A DNA stretch of 64,000 nucleotides, from positions 21,021-85,020 of the forward strand of contig CALMBF010000077.1 in NCBI GenBank assembly GCA_937860145.1, read 5' to 3'. Every line of letters starts with the position of its first letter. Position 1 is the first letter of the stretch. Below the pieces are notes generated by a model. The model saw only the letters and a list, made by a program, of their open reading frames with translations, had not been told where the DNA came from and made no database searches. Source of the DNA: an uncultured Geobacter sp. (GTDB taxonomy: Bacteria; Desulfobacterota; Desulfuromonadia; Geobacterales; DSM-12255). This document shows, piece after piece, positions 44,614 through 54,493 of this stretch. The translations under genes and the position numbers were made by a program.

Positions 44614-45852
44614 CTAAAATAACGACTTCGCCGGGAGCAGCAGGGTGCCGGTCCCTCCCATGCCGAGTTGGCCGAAGGTGTTGTCGCCCCAGACATACCA
44701 CGTCGAACCTTTCCTGGCCATGGACGAAGAGCCGAAGGCGCGGATTTCCGTGACCCCGGTCAAAGGAGTCGTGCCCGTTTCATCGAGGACCGGCACGGCA
44801 ACGGAACTGTCCAGCTTGGAGTTGGTGCCGAGCTGGCCGTAGATGTTGTACCCCAGCGCCACGACTGAACCGCTATCGAGCAGGGCGAGGCCGTGCTGAA
44901 TCCCTGCGGCAACTTGCTTCACGTTGGTCAGCGGCACGTTACCCGTCATCATGACCTTGACCGGCGCGAAGCTGTTGGTTGTCGTGCCGTTGCCGAGCTG
45001 GCCGTTGCCGTTGTTGCCCCAGGCATAGACCTCGCCCGTGGCTGTCAGGGCGTAGTTGAACGCACCGCCGGCGGCAATGGCGACAATAGGTGCCGGAAAT
45101 CCGGCAACGACCCTGGGCGTGGCAAGTGCGCCCGTCATTGTCGGGTCCAGGCCCAGCTGGCCGGCTCCGTTGTATCCCCAGGCCCAGACCTGGCCGAAAC
45201 TGTCCAGGGCAAGGGAATGCCGACCATTCGCGGCAATGGCCGTGATGTTCGAAAGCGGCGTCCCGTCGACCGTCACCTGCACCGGGACCGTGCTGTAGCC
45301 AAGGGTGCTGATGTTGGTACCGAGGGAATTGGTGGTGTTCGCCGGGACCCCGAGCTGGGATGCGGTGTTGTCACCCCATGACCAGACGGTGCCATCGCTC
45401 TTGAGGGCGACGGTGTGCAGCCCCCCCGCGGCAACGGCAGTCACGTTGTTCAGGTTGATGGTCCTGACCGGCACGCTGCTGTAGGTCGTGGTGCCGTTGC
45501 CGAGCTGGCCGACCCTGTTGTCCCCCCAGCTCCGGACGGTGCTGCTGGCATTATTGAAAACGGCGACGGAGTGGTCGCCCCCGGCAGCAGCCCCCTTGCA
45601 GAACAGTCCGCCGGACACGGCAACCGGCACCGACTGGTTCCCCAGGTTGCCGGTCCCCAGCTGGCCTGAGCCGTTGTACCCCGCGGCCAGCGTGGTACTG
45701 TTCCGGAACACGAGGCTGTGGGCGTAGTAGACCGAGAGGGTATTCGGTATGGCGGTAGGAGTCGAGGATGAGCCGCCGCCGCAGGCGGTCAGGGAGGCGA
45801 CTACTGTCAGGGCGAAAACCGACAAGACGATATGTTTCAACAGGTTATCCAT
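44614..45852 (-). CDS. RCC1-repeat lipoprotein
   Basis: 412-residue exported protein. The start at 45852 gives MDNLLKHIVLSVFALTVVAS and a lipobox (LTACGGG), so it should be lipid-anchored at the outer or inner membrane. The rest is about seven copies of the RCC1 unit with W/L-G-x-N-xx-GQLG (for example WGDNRVGQLGNGT and WGNNGNGQLGNGT), which should fold as a seven-bladed propeller. RCC1 propellers mediate protein contacts; no partner is known. It is read against no clear neighbour, 31 bases downstream of a DUF4139-like gene. Function unassigned. Confidence 0.88.
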   Translation of the reverse strand: MDNLLKHIVLSVFALTVVASLTACGGGSSSTPTAIPNTLSVYYAHSLVFRNSTTLAAGYNGSGQLGTGNLGNQSVPVAVSGGLFCKGAAAGGDHSVAVFNNASSTVRSWGDNRVGQLGNGTTTYSSVPVRTINLNNVTAVAAGGLHTVALKSDGTVWSWGDNTASQLGVPANTTNSLGTNISTLGYSTVPVQVTVDGTPLSNITAIAANGRHSLALDSFGQVWAWGYNGAGQLGLDPTMTGALATPRVVAGFPAPIVAIAAGGAFNYALTATGEVYAWGNNGNGQLGNGTTTNSFAPVKVMMTGNVPLTNVKQVAAGIQHGLALLDSGSVVALGYNIYGQLGTNSKLDSSVAVPVLDETGTTPLTGVTEIRAFGSSSMARKGSTWYVWGDNTFGQLGMGGTGTLLLPAKSLF

Positions 45853-45883
45853 ATGACTCTCCAGCTCTGCGTGAATTGTCTCA

Positions 45884-46873
45884 TCAATTGCTGCTGCAGC
45901 GCAGCTCAACGGTACGACCGCTCTCCAGGAGCGGCAGACGCCCCCGCCCCTGGTAGATGCCGTCACTGTAACAGCTTATCTCCCCCGGGGGGAGGGAAAC
46001 GCCGGTGGTATTGGTCAGGGCAACGGACATGAGGGGGATCGGACCGGCCGGCTCCAGCTTCCTGACGGCAGGCAGGTCGGCGACCATGACCGCTCGACCG
46101 TTTTCCCGATAGGGCAAGGATGACACCTCGTTGCCCTTGTCCACGTTCGCGAGGCTGACGGTGCACCGCTCCCCCCGCACGAGCTCCGGCGCTCCGGGGA
46201 AGACGGCGAAACGTGCCGTGTCCCCGGCGTTCACCCTTACCTCGTACTGGGGCTGCCAGGTCCGGTCGGACTGCAGGTACGTCGCGGTGACGACGGCTGA
46301 CGGAGGTGTCACCCACACCCTGGCCAGGGTCCCCCCCGTCTGTCCGTCCCTGGCCAGCCGGCCCTTTTTCTCCTCAAGCTGCTTCAGCTCCAGGTTCGTC
46401 CTGCGCTGCATCTGGAACACCGCTTCAAGCTGGGAGATGGCATAGTCCGTTCCCTGGCGGATCGTCGCAAGGGGCTCGGGATTCGTCTTGGTGCGCCGCG
46501 GCGCCTTGGCGCTCTGGGACTTCGCCGCGGACCTGAAGATATCTTCCTTTATGGAGAGGGCCTTGAGACGGTCCTGGAGCAGCTCCTGCCGCTTCGTCAA
46601 GGCGGCAAGCTCCTTCTCCGCCTTGCCGCCGGGCTGGTTCGGGACGAGCTGTACGCGACTGATCTGCGCCGTGCCGACCGGCCTGATGCGCAGTGAATCC
46701 GCCCGCACCGACGCGGGGAGGGAGAGTTCAAGGTAGCCGTTTCTGGCGGTCTCGCTCCGCTCGACAACTGCTCCGTCGAGGTAGAGGGAGACGTTTCGGC
46801 CGGCCGAAACGGGGCCGCTCCAGAGCAGGAGAAGGAGCGCCGGCGCGGCTATGCGGAAGCAGGCTCGCCTCAT
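45884..46873 (-). CDS. Secreted DUF4139-like protein of unknown function
   Basis: 329-residue protein with a signal peptide (residues about 8-25, LLLLLWSGPVSAGRN). A middle coiled coil (about 85-175, charged, KRQELLQDRLKAL, QLEAVFQMQRRT) is followed by a beta-rich region containing LQSDRTWQPQYEVRVNAGDTARFAVF, which resembles the DUF4139/mucoidy-inhibitor-A family. It is shorter than the usual 500 to 600 residues of that family. Function is unknown. It lies directly between an FKBP lipoprotein and the RCC1 lipoprotein on the same strand. Confidence 0.72.
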   Translation of the reverse strand: MRRACFRIAAPALLLLLWSGPVSAGRNVSLYLDGAVVERSETARNGYLELSLPASVRADSLRIRPVGTAQISRVQLVPNQPGGKAEKELAALTKRQELLQDRLKALSIKEDIFRSAAKSQSAKAPRRTKTNPEPLATIRQGTDYAISQLEAVFQMQRRTNLELKQLEEKKGRLARDGQTGGTLARVWVTPPSAVVTATYLQSDRTWQPQYEVRVNAGDTARFAVFPGAPELVRGERCTVSLANVDKGNEVSSLPYRENGRAVMVADLPAVRKLEPAGPIPLMSVALTNTTGVSLPPGEISCYSDGIYQGRGRLPLLESGRTVELRCSSN

Positions 46874-46878
46874 GGGTG

Positions 46879-47367
46879 TCAGTTTATATCCAGCAGGATC
46901 ACTTCGAAGACGAGGGTAGCGTTGGGAGGGATCACCCCCCCGGCGCCGGCAGCACCGTAACCGAGCTGGGGAGGAATGACCAGCTTCCTCTTGCCGCCGA
47001 TCTTCATGCTCATGACCCCCTCGTCCCAGCCGGGGATGACCTGGCCGGCACCGATGACGAAGGAGAACGGTTCATTGCGGTCCACCGAGCTGTCGAACTT
47101 CGTTCCGTTGGTCAGCCAGCCGGTGTAATGAACGGTCACCTTCTTGCCGGCCTTGGGTGAATCGCCACTCCCCGGGACAAGGTCCTCATACTGCAGACCG
47201 GAAGCTGTCCTGGTCATCTTCTCCCCCGGCTTCTGCTCGGGGGACGGGGCGGAAGCCTGGACCGGTTTCTGCTCCTCCTGTTTGCGGCTCTCGTTCTGGG
47301 TGCAGGCCGGGATCAGGGCAAAAGCGATCAGGAGAAAGATGATGAGGTATTTTTCCACAGTGCGCAT
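46879..47367 (-). CDS. FKBP-type peptidyl-prolyl isomerase lipoprotein
   Basis: 162-residue exported isomerase. The start at 47367 gives [22 protein letters not shown] with a lipobox Cys at residue 22. A Pro/Gln/Glu-rich linker (residues about 28-50) leads to a single FKBP domain: [44 protein letters not shown] and [15 protein letters not shown]. The catalytic pocket residues (Tyr, Asp, Trp, Phe) are present. It probably folds proteins in the periplasm. It stands five bases upstream of the DUF4139-like gene. Confidence 0.94.
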   Translation of the reverse strand: MRTVEKYLIIFLLIAFALIPACTQNESRKQEEQKPVQASAPSPEQKPGEKMTRTASGLQYEDLVPGSGDSPKAGKKVTVHYTGWLTNGTKFDSSVDRNEPFSFVIGAGQVIPGWDEGVMSMKIGGKRKLVIPPQLGYGAAGAGGVIPPNATLVFEVILLDIN

Positions 47368-47407
47368 GGCAACGACTCCTTTGATGAACGGCATGCTGCT
47401 CAGCCGG

Positions 47408-48649
47408 TCAGCTGAGCAGATGGACAAACAGCCCCGAACGGAGCTTCGGCTCGAACCAGGTCGACTTGGGGGGCATGATCTTGTCCGCATCGGCCAGGGC
47501 CATCAGTTCGTCGATGGTCGTGTGGTACAGGGAGAAGGCGATGGCATAGTCGCCGCCGTCCACCAGACGTTCCAGTTCGCCGAGACCGCGGATCCCGCCG
47601 ACGAAATGGATCCTCTGGTCGGTACGAGGATTCCGTATCCCGAGCACGGGGCTGAGCAGGTTGTTCTGCAGGATGGACACATCGAGGCAGCCGACCGGGT
47701 CCTCGGCATCGAACGACTCCTCCCGGGCCGACAGCTCGTACCACTTGCCGTCCAGGTACATGCCGAACAGGTGGCGCTCGGTGGGCTCGGAGCGTGAGGA
47801 GAGCGGCGTGATCTCGAAGTTGCGGCTGATGAGGGTCATCAGTTCTGCCAGGGAATGACCGTTCAGGTCCCGGACGGCCCGGTTGTAGGACATGATGTTC
47901 AGCTCGTTGTCGGGGAAAATCACCGTGAGGAAGTAGTTGTACTCCTCCCTGCCCGTGTGGGAGGGGTTGTTCTCCCGGCGAAGCTCCCTCACCCTGCTGG
48001 CGGCGGCGCTGCGGTGGTGTCCGTCGGCCACGTACAGGTAGGGGATGCCGGCGAAAGCCTCGGTCAGGGCACGAATGCTCTCCCTCTCCCGGACAACCCA
48101 GAGGGTGTGGGAAACCCCGTCCTCGGCGGTGAAGTCATACTCCGGTGTGCCGGAAATCGCCGCGGTCAGCAGCGCCTCGATATCCGCGTTGTGGCGAAAG
48201 GTGTAAAACACCGGCTCGTCGTTGGCATCGAGGTAATCGATATGCTTGACCCTGTCCTCTTCCTTGTCAGCCCTGGTCAGCTCGTGTTTCTTGACGATGC
48301 CGTTCTGATAGTCGTCAACGCCGGAACAGACGACCAGCCCGGTCTGCACGACGGACCCCATCACCTGGCGGTAGACGTAGTAACACTCCTCGTCATCCTG
48401 GACCAGGGTACCGTCGGCGAGAAAGGCGGCAAGGTTCTCCTGCCCCTTGACATAGACCGGCTCGGCATGGATGTCCACATCAGGGGGGAGATCGATCTCG
48501 GGCCGCGAAATGTGGAGAAAGCTGTAGGGGTTGCCCGCTGCCATCCCCTTCGCCTCGTCGGTGTTCATCACGTCGTAGGGGAGCGCCGCCACCTTTTCCG
48601 CCAGGTGCACGGGGGGGCGCAGTGCCCTGAATGGTTTGATTATAGCCAT
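47408..48649 (-). CDS. DUF1015 family protein
   Basis: 413-residue soluble protein. It begins [33 protein letters not shown], which is the usual DUF1015 N-terminus (KPFRALRP and LPYDV). Later blocks are [32 protein letters not shown] with a His pair, [16 protein letters not shown] and [16 protein letters not shown]. The family is widespread and often beside serine/glycerate pathway genes, but its reaction is not established. The start at 48649 is chosen because the 25 residues before it are not family-like. Confidence 0.92.
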   Translation of the reverse strand: MAIIKPFRALRPPVHLAEKVAALPYDVMNTDEAKGMAAGNPYSFLHISRPEIDLPPDVDIHAEPVYVKGQENLAAFLADGTLVQDDEECYYVYRQVMGSVVQTGLVVCSGVDDYQNGIVKKHELTRADKEEDRVKHIDYLDANDEPVFYTFRHNADIEALLTAAISGTPEYDFTAEDGVSHTLWVVRERESIRALTEAFAGIPYLYVADGHHRSAAASRVRELRRENNPSHTGREEYNYFLTVIFPDNELNIMSYNRAVRDLNGHSLAELMTLISRNFEITPLSSRSEPTERHLFGMYLDGKWYELSAREESFDAEDPVGCLDVSILQNNLLSPVLGIRNPRTDQRIHFVGGIRGLGELERLVDGGDYAIAFSLYHTTIDELMALADADKIMPPKSTWFEPKLRSGLFVHLLS

Positions 48650-48733
48650 TGAAAACCTCGTCACTAGTGCCGGGGGCGGGAAACCACAGAGGCGAAGGGT
48701 CGCGCCCCACGCCTCTCGCTTCACGCCTCACCG

Positions 48734-49540
48734 TTAAAAATATCGTTTCGCGCCGATAAACCGCTCGGCAAAGTACTTTTCGTCGATGGTGGAAATCTTT
48801 ATTTCGTCGCCCCGTCGCGGTGCGTGCACGAAACGTCCCCCCCCCACGTAGATCCCGACATGGTTGATCCTGTCGGCAGAGCTGCCGAAGAAGATAAGGT
48901 CGCCATCCATGAGGTTTTCCCGCTCGACCTTGTCACCTGCCCGGTACTGCTCCCCCGAGGTCCGGGGTATATTGACCCCGCACAGGTTGTAGACGGCCCG
49001 CACGAAACCGCTGCAGTCCATCCCTTCGACCACGTTGTCCCCCCCCCACCGGTAGGGGATGCCGACGAACCGCTCGGCGGTACGGGCGGCGATCGAGCCC
49101 ATGTCCGTCGCTCCGCTTCGCTTTACAGGCGGCAGGCTCTTCTGTGGTTCGACCGGCTGGGTAACCCTCTGGCTTTTCTTGAAAACGGCGTCCGGTGACG
49201 CAATAAAATAGCTGTCGATCAGCTTTTCCGCAACCAGTTTTTCCGCGCCTTTGCGGGCCATGTCACGGCTGCGGTAATCGCCGAAACGAACCACGTACAC
49301 ACCGCTGTCCTTGCGGAAATAGAATGCTTCGATCCCCTTTGACTGGAGCTTGGCGGTGAGGCGCTCGGCATTCTTCACCTCGGCAAAGGCGCCGACCTGT
49401 ATGGAGAAGCCGAGACGGGTGATGCCGCCTGATGCCTCGGGCCTGGACGGGATGGCGCAGCCCGGCGTGACCGTTACCAGGAGCAGGAGAAGAGCAACGC
49501 CCGGCGCGCAGATCAGCCCCTTACGCTTCATCGGTGACAT
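48734..49540 (-). CDS. SPOR-NlpC/P60 lipoprotein, predicted peptidoglycan endopeptidase
   Basis: 268-residue exported protein. A lipobox (TPGC, Cys28) follows a hydrophobic leader. Residues about 42-117 form a SPOR domain (FSIQVGAFAEVKNAERLTAK), which binds denuded glycan at the septum. An NlpC/P60 peptidase follows, with catalytic C176 (GMDCSGFV), H227 (RINHVGIYVG) and H239. It should cleave stem peptides in peptidoglycan, possibly at division sites. The gene overlaps the end of prfB by 20 bases. Confidence 0.93.
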   Translation of the reverse strand: MSPMKRKGLICAPGVALLLLLVTVTPGCAIPSRPEASGGITRLGFSIQVGAFAEVKNAERLTAKLQSKGIEAFYFRKDSGVYVVRFGDYRSRDMARKGAEKLVAEKLIDSYFIASPDAVFKKSQRVTQPVEPQKSLPPVKRSGATDMGSIAARTAERFVGIPYRWGGDNVVEGMDCSGFVRAVYNLCGVNIPRTSGEQYRAGDKVERENLMDGDLIFFGSSADRINHVGIYVGGGRFVHAPRRGDEIKISTIDEKYFAERFIGAKRYF

Positions 49541-50637
49541 TTCTCCTCACCCCCATGAGAAAGGCGACGATGAACTCTTCGAGGTCGCCGTCGAGAACCG
49601 CATCCGGGTTACCGGTCTCCACGCCGGTCCGCAGGTCCTTCACCATCTTGTAGGGGTGCAGGACATAGGAGCGGATCTGGCTTCCCCAGCCGATCTCCTT
49701 CTTGTCGGCCGAGAACTCGGCTGCCTTGGCCTCCCTCTCCTGGAGCTCCTTTTCATAGAGCTTGGCACGGAGGACCTTCAGGGCGGCGGCCTTGTTCATG
49801 TGCTGGCTCCGTTCGCTCTGGCAGGCGACGACGATACCGGTGGGGATATGGGTAATCCTGATGGCCGAATCGGTGGTGTTGACGTGCTGGCCGCCGGCCC
49901 CGCTGGAACGGTAGGTGTCGACCCTCAGGTCGGACTCGACGATCTTCACCTCGATGTCGTCGGCAATCTCGGGGAAGGCAAAGACCGAGGCAAAGGAGGT
50001 ATGGCGGCGGGCATTGCTGTCAAAGGGGGAGATGCGCACCAGGCGATGAATGCCGGCCTCGGCCTTCAGGTAGCCGTAGGCATACTCGCCGGTCACGGTG
50101 ATGGTGCAGCTCTTCATGCCGGCCTCGTCACCCGGCTGGTAATCGGTGATCTCCGTCCGCCACCCCTTGCGTTCGCAGTAGCGGAGGTACATGCGCAGCA
50201 GCATCTCGGCCCAGTCCTGGGACTCGGTCCCCCCCGCGCCGGAGTTGATGGAGAAGTAGCAGTTGCTGCGATCGTGGGGCCCCGAGAGCATGCGCTGGAA
50301 CTCGGCGGCCTCGACCCCCTTTTCCAGAGTTTCGTTCAGTCCGTGAACCTCCTGCAGGACCTCTTCGTCCTCCACCTCGCTCCCCAGCTCTATGAGGGTG
50401 CGGATATCGTCGGCCTGGCGCACCAGGCGGTCCCAGCCGTCAACCGCCTTCTCCATTGCGGTCCGCTCCCGGAGGACGGTCTGGGCGGTTTCGTTGTCAT
50501 CCCAGAAACCGGGGGCGGCGATACGCGACTCGATCTCCTGGATATCCTCCCGCTTGCGATCTATGTCAAAGAGACCCCCGAAGTTTGTCGATCCGCTCCG
50601 CGAGCTCTTCCACCTTGGCAACTTCTTCCCTGAACAT
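49521..50637 (-). CDS. prfB: Peptide chain release factor 2, expressed by programmed +1 frameshift
   Basis: Terminates translation at UGA and UAA codons. The first 23 codons start at ATG 50637 (MFREEVAKVEELAERIDKLR) and end at an in-frame UGA (50568-50566). A +1 shift at CUU-UGA-C resumes at 50567 and continues to 49521, giving 371 residues. The main frame carries SGAGGQHVNTTDSAIRI, with the GGQ catalytic motif, and the stop-codon region lies nearby. A GGGGG block just upstream acts as the SD-like stimulator. This autoregulates RF2: when RF2 is scarce, ribosomes shift. Not a sequencing error. Confidence 0.95.
50565..50580 (-). promoter_or_regulatory. prfB: prfB programmed +1 frameshift site
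   Basis: On the minus strand the sequence reads CGGGGGTCTCTTTGAC. A G-rich SD-like block sits three bases before the CUU slippery codon, and UGA with a following C is the inefficient stop. The spacing and bases match the canonical RF2 frameshift site. Confidence 0.93.
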
Positions 50638-50810
50638 GCAACTCTCCTTCGACGTTTCTCATGGGGCTAAAACCAAAAGATTTACATACCACCTCTTACC
50701 CACGACAGCAACAGAAAACAACCGGCCTGCCGAATACGGGACAGCGGCCAGCCGCACCCGGGAGGTCCCGCCCGGACCGCGTCCAGAGAGCCCTCCCGGA
50801 CCGGACTGAT

Positions 50811-52370
50811 CTACGGCATCGGCTCCCTGCCACCCTTCCCCCCGGGGAAAAGGATCACCATCCCTCTTGCCAGGGCAGACAGAACGCAGAACCAGGCGAA
50901 CAGGTCGCCGTAGCGGGTGTAAAAGGTGAGGCGGCTGCCTGCACGGACTTCACCGGTGAGGAGCGCCTCGTGGAACAGCCCCGTCATCCTGACGATGTGG
51001 CCGCGGCTGTCGATGATGGCGGTAATGCCGGTATTGGCGGAGCGAACCAGGGGTACCCTGTTCTCCACGGCCCGGAACACGGTCATGGAGAGGTGCTGGT
51101 ACGGGGCGGAGGAGCGGCCGAACCAGGCATCGTTGGTGATGTTCACCAGCATGGTCGCCCCCTGCCGCACATACTCACGGGAAATCTCGGGGAAGATCCC
51201 CTCGAAGCAGACCAGCACCCCCAGGCTGCCGAAACGGGCCCGGAGGGGGACGATTTCCCCCCCGGGGGAGAAGTCGCCGATCCCCTCCACCATCTTGGAG
51301 ACAAAGGGGAGAAGCTTTGCCAGTGGAACGTACTCGCCGAAGGGGACGAGGTGCACCTTGTCGGCCCTCCCCAGGGTGGTGCCGTCGGTGTCGATGAGGA
51401 AGGCGCTGTTCAGCAGCCTGTCCTTCATGACCCCCTTCTCGACGGCGGGGCTGCTGACGATGAGCGAGACCCCCAGCTCCTTCGCCAGGTTGCTCACCCG
51501 GGCCGAGTAGACCGGCTCCTTTTCGAAGAAAAACGGCAGGGAGCTCTCGGGCCAGACCACCAGGTCGAAGCCGCCGCCGGCGCTCCTGCGGGAAAGCCTC
51601 TCGTAGATGGAGACCGTCTCCTCCTGGAAGGCAGGGTTCCACTTGATGTCTTGGGGGATATTCCCCTGGGCCAGGGCTACCCGCACCGTCCTGCCGCTCT
51701 CCGGTGCGTTGAGGCCGACAAAGCCGTAGCCGATGCAGGCCCCGAGGAGGGCGACCAGGAGCGCGGAGAGCGCCAGGGGGTAGCGGATATCGCCCTTCCC
51801 CCTGATCCCCCGTACCATGCGGAAGAGGACCACGTTTGCCAGCACGAGGAGAAAACTCACCCCGTAGACGCCGGTTATGTCGGCAATCTGGATGAGGGGG
51901 AGAGTACGGTACTGGGTATAGCCGAGGAGTGCCCAGGGAAAGCCGGTGAGGAAATAGGCGCGCAGGAACTCGAGGGCGACCCACACGACGGGGAGGCCCA
52001 GAGGGAGCGGGATACCGCGCCGTTCACCGAGGGAGGCCAGTGCCGTTGCCGCACCGACGTAAAGCGCCAGGTAGGCGGCCATGACCAGGGTAAGGGAAAA
52101 GCTCACCGCAAGGGGAAGCTTGCCGTAGGTGGTCATGACGATGTTCAGCCAGTAGAAAACCCCGATGTAGGCGACAAAACCGGCAAGGAAGCCGAACTTG
52201 AAGGCGCTCAGGGGAGTTCGGTCACGAACGGCGGCGAGGAGGGGGACCAGCGCCCCCCAGGCGAGAAGGGAAAGCCCGGGGCTGGGAAAGGAGAGTGCCA
52301 GGAGCACCCCGGAGAGAGCCGCCAGCAGGGGGGCCGCGCTCACCCGGCATTGTTCGGGAAATGGGCGCAC
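50811..52370 (-). CDS. lnt: Apolipoprotein N-acyltransferase
   Basis: 519-residue inner-membrane enzyme that adds the third acyl chain to lipoproteins. Six to eight hydrophobic segments (residues about 12-215) precede a nitrilase-fold domain with the catalytic triad E275 ([10 protein letters not shown]), K338 ([15 protein letters not shown]) and C388 ([10 protein letters not shown]). The start is a GTG that overlaps the CorC-like stop by one base. The order corC-lnt is the usual one. The acyl chain completes the lipoproteins encoded nearby, such as the RCC1, FKBP and NlpC proteins. Confidence 0.96.
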   Translation of the reverse strand: MRPFPEQCRVSAAPLLAALSGVLLALSFPSPGLSLLAWGALVPLLAAVRDRTPLSAFKFGFLAGFVAYIGVFYWLNIVMTTYGKLPLAVSFSLTLVMAAYLALYVGAATALASLGERRGIPLPLGLPVVWVALEFLRAYFLTGFPWALLGYTQYRTLPLIQIADITGVYGVSFLLVLANVVLFRMVRGIRGKGDIRYPLALSALLVALLGACIGYGFVGLNAPESGRTVRVALAQGNIPQDIKWNPAFQEETVSIYERLSRRSAGGGFDLVVWPESSLPFFFEKEPVYSARVSNLAKELGVSLIVSSPAVEKGVMKDRLLNSAFLIDTDGTTLGRADKVHLVPFGEYVPLAKLLPFVSKMVEGIGDFSPGGEIVPLRARFGSLGVLVCFEGIFPEISREYVRQGATMLVNITNDAWFGRSSAPYQHLSMTVFRAVENRVPLVRSANTGITAIIDSRGHIVRMTGLFHEALLTGEVRAGSRLTFYTRYGDLFAWFCVLSALARGMVILFPGGKGGREPMP

Positions 52371-53245
52371 TACTCCTGCACCGTTTCCACCGAGGATTCG
52401 GGGAGCCGTATCGCCAGGAGCTTGCCGATGCGCCGCTCGGCAGCCGAGAGCACGGTCAGGCGGATGCCGCTGCAGACAACCTCTTCGCCGGGCCCGGGTA
52501 TCCTGCCGAGCAGGTAAAAGACCAGACCACCGACGGTATCGAACTTTTCCCGCTCGACCTGCACGTCGAAGTACTCCTCGAACTCCTCGATGGGGAGCAT
52601 GGCGTCGACCACCACCGAACCGTCCTCCTGCAACTGGAGCAGTTCCTCCTCCGTATCGTACTCATCCTGGATGTCGCCGACGATCTGCTCGAGCAGGTCC
52701 TCGATGGTGATCAGGCCGGACGTGCCGCCGTATTCGTCGATGACGACGGCCAGATGGACCCGCCGCCTCCTGAACTCCTGGAGGAGCTCCTCCAGGTTCT
52801 TGGTCTCGGGGATGTAGAACGGCTGGCGGGCGATACCGCGCAGATCCAGGGCGGATCCGCTCGCCCCCCAGGATTTGAGAAGGTCCTTCGCATAGAGGAT
52901 GCCGATGATGTTGTCGATCGTCCCCTCGTACACCGGGATTCGCGAATGACCGCAGTTGATGATGGTCGCGAGCAGCTCTTCGGCCGTTGCATCCACCGTC
53001 ACACAGGCCATGTCGGTACGGGGGACCATGACTTCCCGCACCACGGTTTCTCCAAGGGAAAAGATGGCGCGGATCATCTCGCTCTCCTCCCCGTTGATGA
53101 GCCCCTCTTCCTGGCTGGCCTCCATGAGCTCGTGCAGCTCCTCCTCGGTCACCCGCCTCCGACCGGAAAAGAACCTGACTATCGTGCCGAACAGGCCCGG
53201 ATTTTTCCGTATTGAACCTTCGTCCACCCTTCCCTTACCCTCCAT
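52370..53245 (-). CDS. CorC/HlyC-like CBS-domain protein
   Basis: 291-residue protein with a regulatory rather than transport layout: a short N-terminal region with [16 protein letters not shown], a CBS pair (about residues 70-190, with [23 protein letters not shown] and [35 protein letters not shown]) and a C-terminal CorC/HlyC domain. It has no membrane helix. E. coli YbeX/CorC is in the same ybeZYX-lnt neighbourhood and is linked to ribosome and magnesium-efflux phenotypes. The start at 53245 drops seven residues ahead of the family start. Confidence 0.92.
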   Translation of the reverse strand: MEGKGRVDEGSIRKNPGLFGTIVRFFSGRRRVTEEELHELMEASQEEGLINGEESEMIRAIFSLGETVVREVMVPRTDMACVTVDATAEELLATIINCGHSRIPVYEGTIDNIIGILYAKDLLKSWGASGSALDLRGIARQPFYIPETKNLEELLQEFRRRRVHLAVVIDEYGGTSGLITIEDLLEQIVGDIQDEYDTEEELLQLQEDGSVVVDAMLPIEEFEEYFDVQVEREKFDTVGGLVFYLLGRIPGPGEEVVCSGIRLTVLSAAERRIGKLLAIRLPESSVETVQE

Positions 53246-53269
53246 GAAGATCAATTGACATGACAAAAA

Positions 53270-53977
53270 TTACTGCAGCCACTTGAATGCCAGGGTGACA
53301 ATCACCGTGACCGTCAGGCCGGTGACCGCACCGAGGAAGACCTCCCGCGTCGTATGGATATGCATCAGCAGACGCGAATGGCTGACCATGACGGCAAGCA
53401 ACAGCGTCAGGAGCGACGTCAGCGGATCCTGAGTCGAGAGGGTCACCAGCGTGGCGACTGAAAACGCGATGGCAGCATGGCCGCTGAGGATCCCCCCGTG
53501 GAGCGGGGTCCCCTTTCCCGACACCGCCTTGAGCATGACGACAATGATGATGACGACCAGCAGGGACACGATTGCGGCCATCTCAGCCGGAGTTCCTACC
53601 ATGGAGAGAAGCTCCTTGTACCGGGGGAATAGGTAACCTGAAAGGATGACGTAGCCCGTTACCACCGCTCCGACAACCGAGAGAAGCACGCTGCCTGCCG
53701 CCACATCCTTGGCGATCTTGGCGGCGGGATGGAATTCGGTGGTCACCAGGTCGACCGCCACCTCCACCGCAGTGTTCATCAGCTCGGCGAAAAGGACGAA
53801 GGATATGGATAGTGCCAGGAGGGAGAACTCCACCGCCGTCACCCTGAGAAAGAGGGAGGCAACCAGCACCGTGATCGCGAAGATGAAGTGATTCCGCATG
53901 TGCTTCTGGGTGCGGGCGGCATAGAGAACCCCCTCAATGGCACAGTTGACGGAATCGATGAATCGGGTCGGTTTCAC
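53270..53977 (-). CDS. DgkA-PAP2 fusion: diacylglycerol/undecaprenol kinase with phosphatase domain
   Basis: 235-residue membrane protein. Residues 1-115 match DgkA (LFAELMNTAVEVAVD with E65, N68 and E72; AKIAKDVAAGSVL with K90 and D91). Residues 125-235 match a PAP2/lipid phosphatase (GGILSGHAAIAFSVAT and LLMHIHTTREVFLGAVTG, giving the two His motifs). A kinase fused to a phosphatase could adjust the pool of undecaprenol or diacylglycerol phosphate. The membrane segments are continuous, so the fusion looks real. It lies between the CorC-like gene and ybeY, in the common order. Confidence 0.9.
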   Translation of the reverse strand: MKPTRFIDSVNCAIEGVLYAARTQKHMRNHFIFAITVLVASLFLRVTAVEFSLLALSISFVLFAELMNTAVEVAVDLVTTEFHPAAKIAKDVAAGSVLLSVVGAVVTGYVILSGYLFPRYKELLSMVGTPAEMAAIVSLLVVIIIVVMLKAVSGKGTPLHGGILSGHAAIAFSVATLVTLSTQDPLTSLLTLLLAVMVSHSRLLMHIHTTREVFLGAVTGLTVTVIVTLAFKWLQ

Positions 53978-54040
53978 GTGTAGATCCTGTAGGGGCGATA
54001 CCAGCCAACAACCGGAGGTGGACAGGCGTGCCTCCCGGCC

Positions 54041-54493
54041 TCAGACCAGCCCCTCCTTTTTCAGGAGGGCGAACACCTCCTGCTCCTTGGCCTCCATCCT
54101 GCGGGCCTCTTCCTCGCCACTCCGTTCGTGATCATAGCCGGTAAGATGTAGGATGCCATGCATGAGCAGGAATACAAGCCGCTCCCAGAAAGTCACCCCG
54201 GCCTCTTCCGCCTCGCGGGCGGCAGTGTCGACGGAGATCACCACATCCCCCAGCAGGGACGGGTTGACGGTTCCGAAATCCCCTTCCTGCATGGAGAAGG
54301 AGATGACATTGGTCGGCCGGTCCTTTCCCAGGTACTCCCGGTTGAGGATGCGGATGGCGCGATCGCCGACAATGGCGATGGAGAGCTCGCTAGTGGGACA
54401 TCCCAAGACGCTTAAGATCTTCTCCGCCACCCCCCTTAGGGGCTTCATCCCGACCTTCACCCGTCTTTGCCGGTTCACTATCGCTATGGTCAC
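54041..54493 (-). CDS. ybeY: Endoribonuclease YbeY
   Basis: 150-residue metal-dependent RNase that acts in 16S rRNA 3' maturation and ribosome quality control. The zinc motif is LLMHGILHLTGYDHE (H112, H116, H122), with REYLGKDRPTNVISFSM earlier. The start at 54493 (MTIAIVNRQRRVKV) is the family start, even though it overlaps the 3' end of the HD gene by 104 bases. The next in-frame Met would remove the first conserved strand. It is downstream of the HD gene and upstream of the DgkA fusion. Confidence 0.93.
   Translation of the reverse strand: MTIAIVNRQRRVKVGMKPLRGVAEKILSVLGCPTSELSIAIVGDRAIRILNREYLGKDRPTNVISFSMQEGDFGTVNPSLLGDVVISVDTAAREAEEAGVTFWERLVFLLMHGILHLTGYDHERSGEEEARRMEAKEQEVFALLKKEGLV

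Noticed and set aside
50566..50568. In-frame UGA near the start of prfB, read as a possible sequencing error or pseudogene
   Set aside because: The surrounding GGGGG, CUU-UGA-C and continuing frame exactly match programmed RF2 frameshifting, so the gene is intact.
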